5,973 nucleotides of DNA from positions 1 to 5,973 of the forward strand of contig QNAJ01000101.1 in NCBI GenBank assembly GCA_003641465.1. Reading direction: 5' to 3'. Source of the stretch: Verrucomicrobiota bacterium. Its GTDB lineage: Bacteria > Verrucomicrobiota > Kiritimatiellia > B70-G9. Below, one piece after another: positions 5,515 to 5,973 of this stretch (its first letter is position 1; every line of letters begins with the position of its first letter). The notes below the pieces were generated by a model, which did no database searches, had not been told where the DNA came from, and saw only the letters and a program-made list of their open reading frames with translations. The position numbers and the translations under genes were made by a program.

Positions 5515-5606
5515 CTCACCACAGAGAACACAGAGGCTATTCTCAGCAAGAATGCCAGCGGCCACTCCCAGCTTCCCTTTTCTTCTCCGCGCTCTCTGCG
5601 GTTAAT
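5515..5606. repeat. Long imperfect inverted repeat of the ACCACAGAGA type, element 2
   Basis: Left arm ACCACAGAGAACACAGAGG (5518-5536) faces a right arm TTCTCCGCGCTCTCTGCGG followed by TTAAT (5583-5606). It has the same design as element 1 in the same order, 15 bp further on, but the arms are more diverged and the spacer is different. A further right-arm-like piece, GCTCTCCGTGCTGTC, lies at about 5620-5634. Confidence 0.65.
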
Positions 5607-5650
5607 TCCTTCTTCTTGCTGCTCTCCGTGCTGTCTTGTGTGCGTCAGAA

Positions 5651-5666
5651 TCCCGCGGTGGCGGGA
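5651..5666. repeat. Small hairpin TCCCGC-N4-GCGGGA
   Basis: A perfect 6-bp stem with a GGTG loop. The CCCGC/GCGGG theme recurs in the 46-bp elements on both sides, so this may be a worn or partial relative. Confidence 0.45.
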
Positions 5667-5767
5667 CTCCTCGGGGGGATGCTGGCGCGGACCTGGGGCT
5701 CCCAGCGGGCGAATACAGAGTTGCGCGGCGGGGGCCGCCCATGACTGTGGAGCACGCGCTACGAGAT

Positions 5768-5800
5768 TTGGTTGATGGTTCATTGTTCTTCGTTGATGGG
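5768..5800. repeat. Third GGTT patch
   Basis: TTGGTTGATGGTTCATTG and the following GTTGATGGGG repeat the composition of the patches at 4785-4827 and 4959-4982. It lies immediately before copy 2 of the 46-bp element. Confidence 0.4.
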
Positions 5801-5803
5801 GAA

Positions 5804-5849
5804 CTTGTCCCGACAAAGGCGGGATGTAGTAGCCGATGTTCAAATCGGC
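5804..5849. repeat. 46-bp double-stem element, copy 2
   Basis: This copy matches the one at 5205-5250 at 41 of 46 positions. The first stem carries one mismatch (CCCGAC against GGCGGG), while the second, GCCGA-N8-TCGGC, is intact with a changed loop. Keeping that stem while the loop varies hints that the fold matters, although two copies are too few to prove it. Confidence 0.8.
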
Positions 5850-5932
5850 CCCAGAAAGGCGCGTATAACACTGTCACGTCCTGGTTTCCGTTTGACACTT
5901 TGGCCTTCTGACTTCAGATATGTTCCTGGTGT

Positions 5933-5973
5933 CCCAGGGAGGCGGAGCGCCGTAGGCGCGAAGCCTCCCTGGG
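5933..5973. repeat. 41-nt two-tier hairpin at the window edge
   Basis: Outer arms CCCAGGGAGGC (5933-5943) and GCCTCCCTGGG (5963-5973) pair perfectly over 11 bp. An inner stem GCGCC-GTA-GGCGC (5947-5959) pairs over 5 bp. Between them GGA faces GAA, an all-purine internal loop. The outer arm may extend beyond the window. No U-run can be checked, so terminator and repeat element are both open. Confidence 0.8.

Larger units (their letters stand above)
4766..5973. other. Gene-free repeat island downstream of the operon
   Basis: I find no believable gene in these 1.2 kb. Open frames exist on both strands, but they run through palindromes and repeats, have skewed composition and show no domain I recognise. 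The stretch holds GGTTG-rich patches, GCGTCCTTGGCG-like DNA, a 26-bp palindrome, two copies of a 46-bp element, two long inverted repeats of the CACAGAG type and a terminal hairpin, listed separately. No U-tailed terminator is seen right after the glycosyltransferase gene. Confidence 0.7.

Noticed and set aside
5389..5606. Integron attC sites
   Set aside because: The arms do not show the RYYYAAC/GTTRRRY core pair at the right places, and no gene cassettes or integrase are present.
5636..5911. 91-residue plus-strand frame
   Set aside because: It spans hairpins and copy 2 of the 46-bp element; the reading looks like translated repeat DNA.

Overview
The window looks like a piece of a GC-rich bacterial chromosome with unusually repeat-laden intergenic DNA. 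The genes are housekeeping genes: carbamoyltransferases of pyrimidine and arginine synthesis, a radical SAM enzyme of the AmmeMemoRadiSam type, and a glycosyltransferase that suggests a Gram-negative envelope. The ornithine carbamoyltransferase reads KPSLRTRVSFE, a form I associate with planctomycetes and relatives. The gene-poor ends carry TTCCAA-N3-TTGGAA dyads, ACCACGGAGAACACAGAG-type inverted repeats and GCGTCCTTGGCG-type repeats. I associate these with uncultured PVC-superphylum genomes (Kiritimatiellota, Lentisphaerota and similar). That placement is inference from memory, not a search.

Layout. (1) 1-307: no gene. Five 15-bp dyads sit at a regular 31-32 bp pitch, followed by about 115 bp with little in it and then a double GATCGG palindrome. 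(2) 308-1527, minus strand: a TTG-started AmrS-like radical SAM gene. Overlapping its 3' end is a 67-codon frame encoding a twin-arginine signal followed by a short, very basic tail. (3) 1528-1616: a short divergent intergenic region with a near-perfect Shine-Dalgarno for the plus-strand operon. (4) 1617-4765, plus strand: pyrB (aspartate carbamoyltransferase with a long N-terminus), argF (ornithine carbamoyltransferase with an altered ornithine-binding loop) and a family 9 glycosyltransferase coupled to argF by an ATGA overlap. (5) 4766-5973: 1.2 kb without a believable gene, made of at least five kinds of short repeat or inverted repeat and ending in a 41-nt hairpin cut by the window edge.

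How the genes work together. PyrB and ArgF are paralogues that compete for the same substrate, carbamoyl phosphate, at the entry to pyrimidine synthesis and the last part of ornithine-to-arginine conversion. Co-expression from one transcript would fix their ratio. The glycosyltransferase (heptosyltransferase-like) has no obvious metabolic link and may simply ride in the operon. The radical SAM gene is transcribed divergently, and its usual AMMECR1 and Memo partners are not in the window.

No clear new defence or mobile system is present. The best candidates for something undescribed are the phased dyad array (24-163), the small Tat-signal protein nested behind amrS (308-511), the ArgF with changed SMG and HCLP motifs, and the repeat island at 4766-5973.
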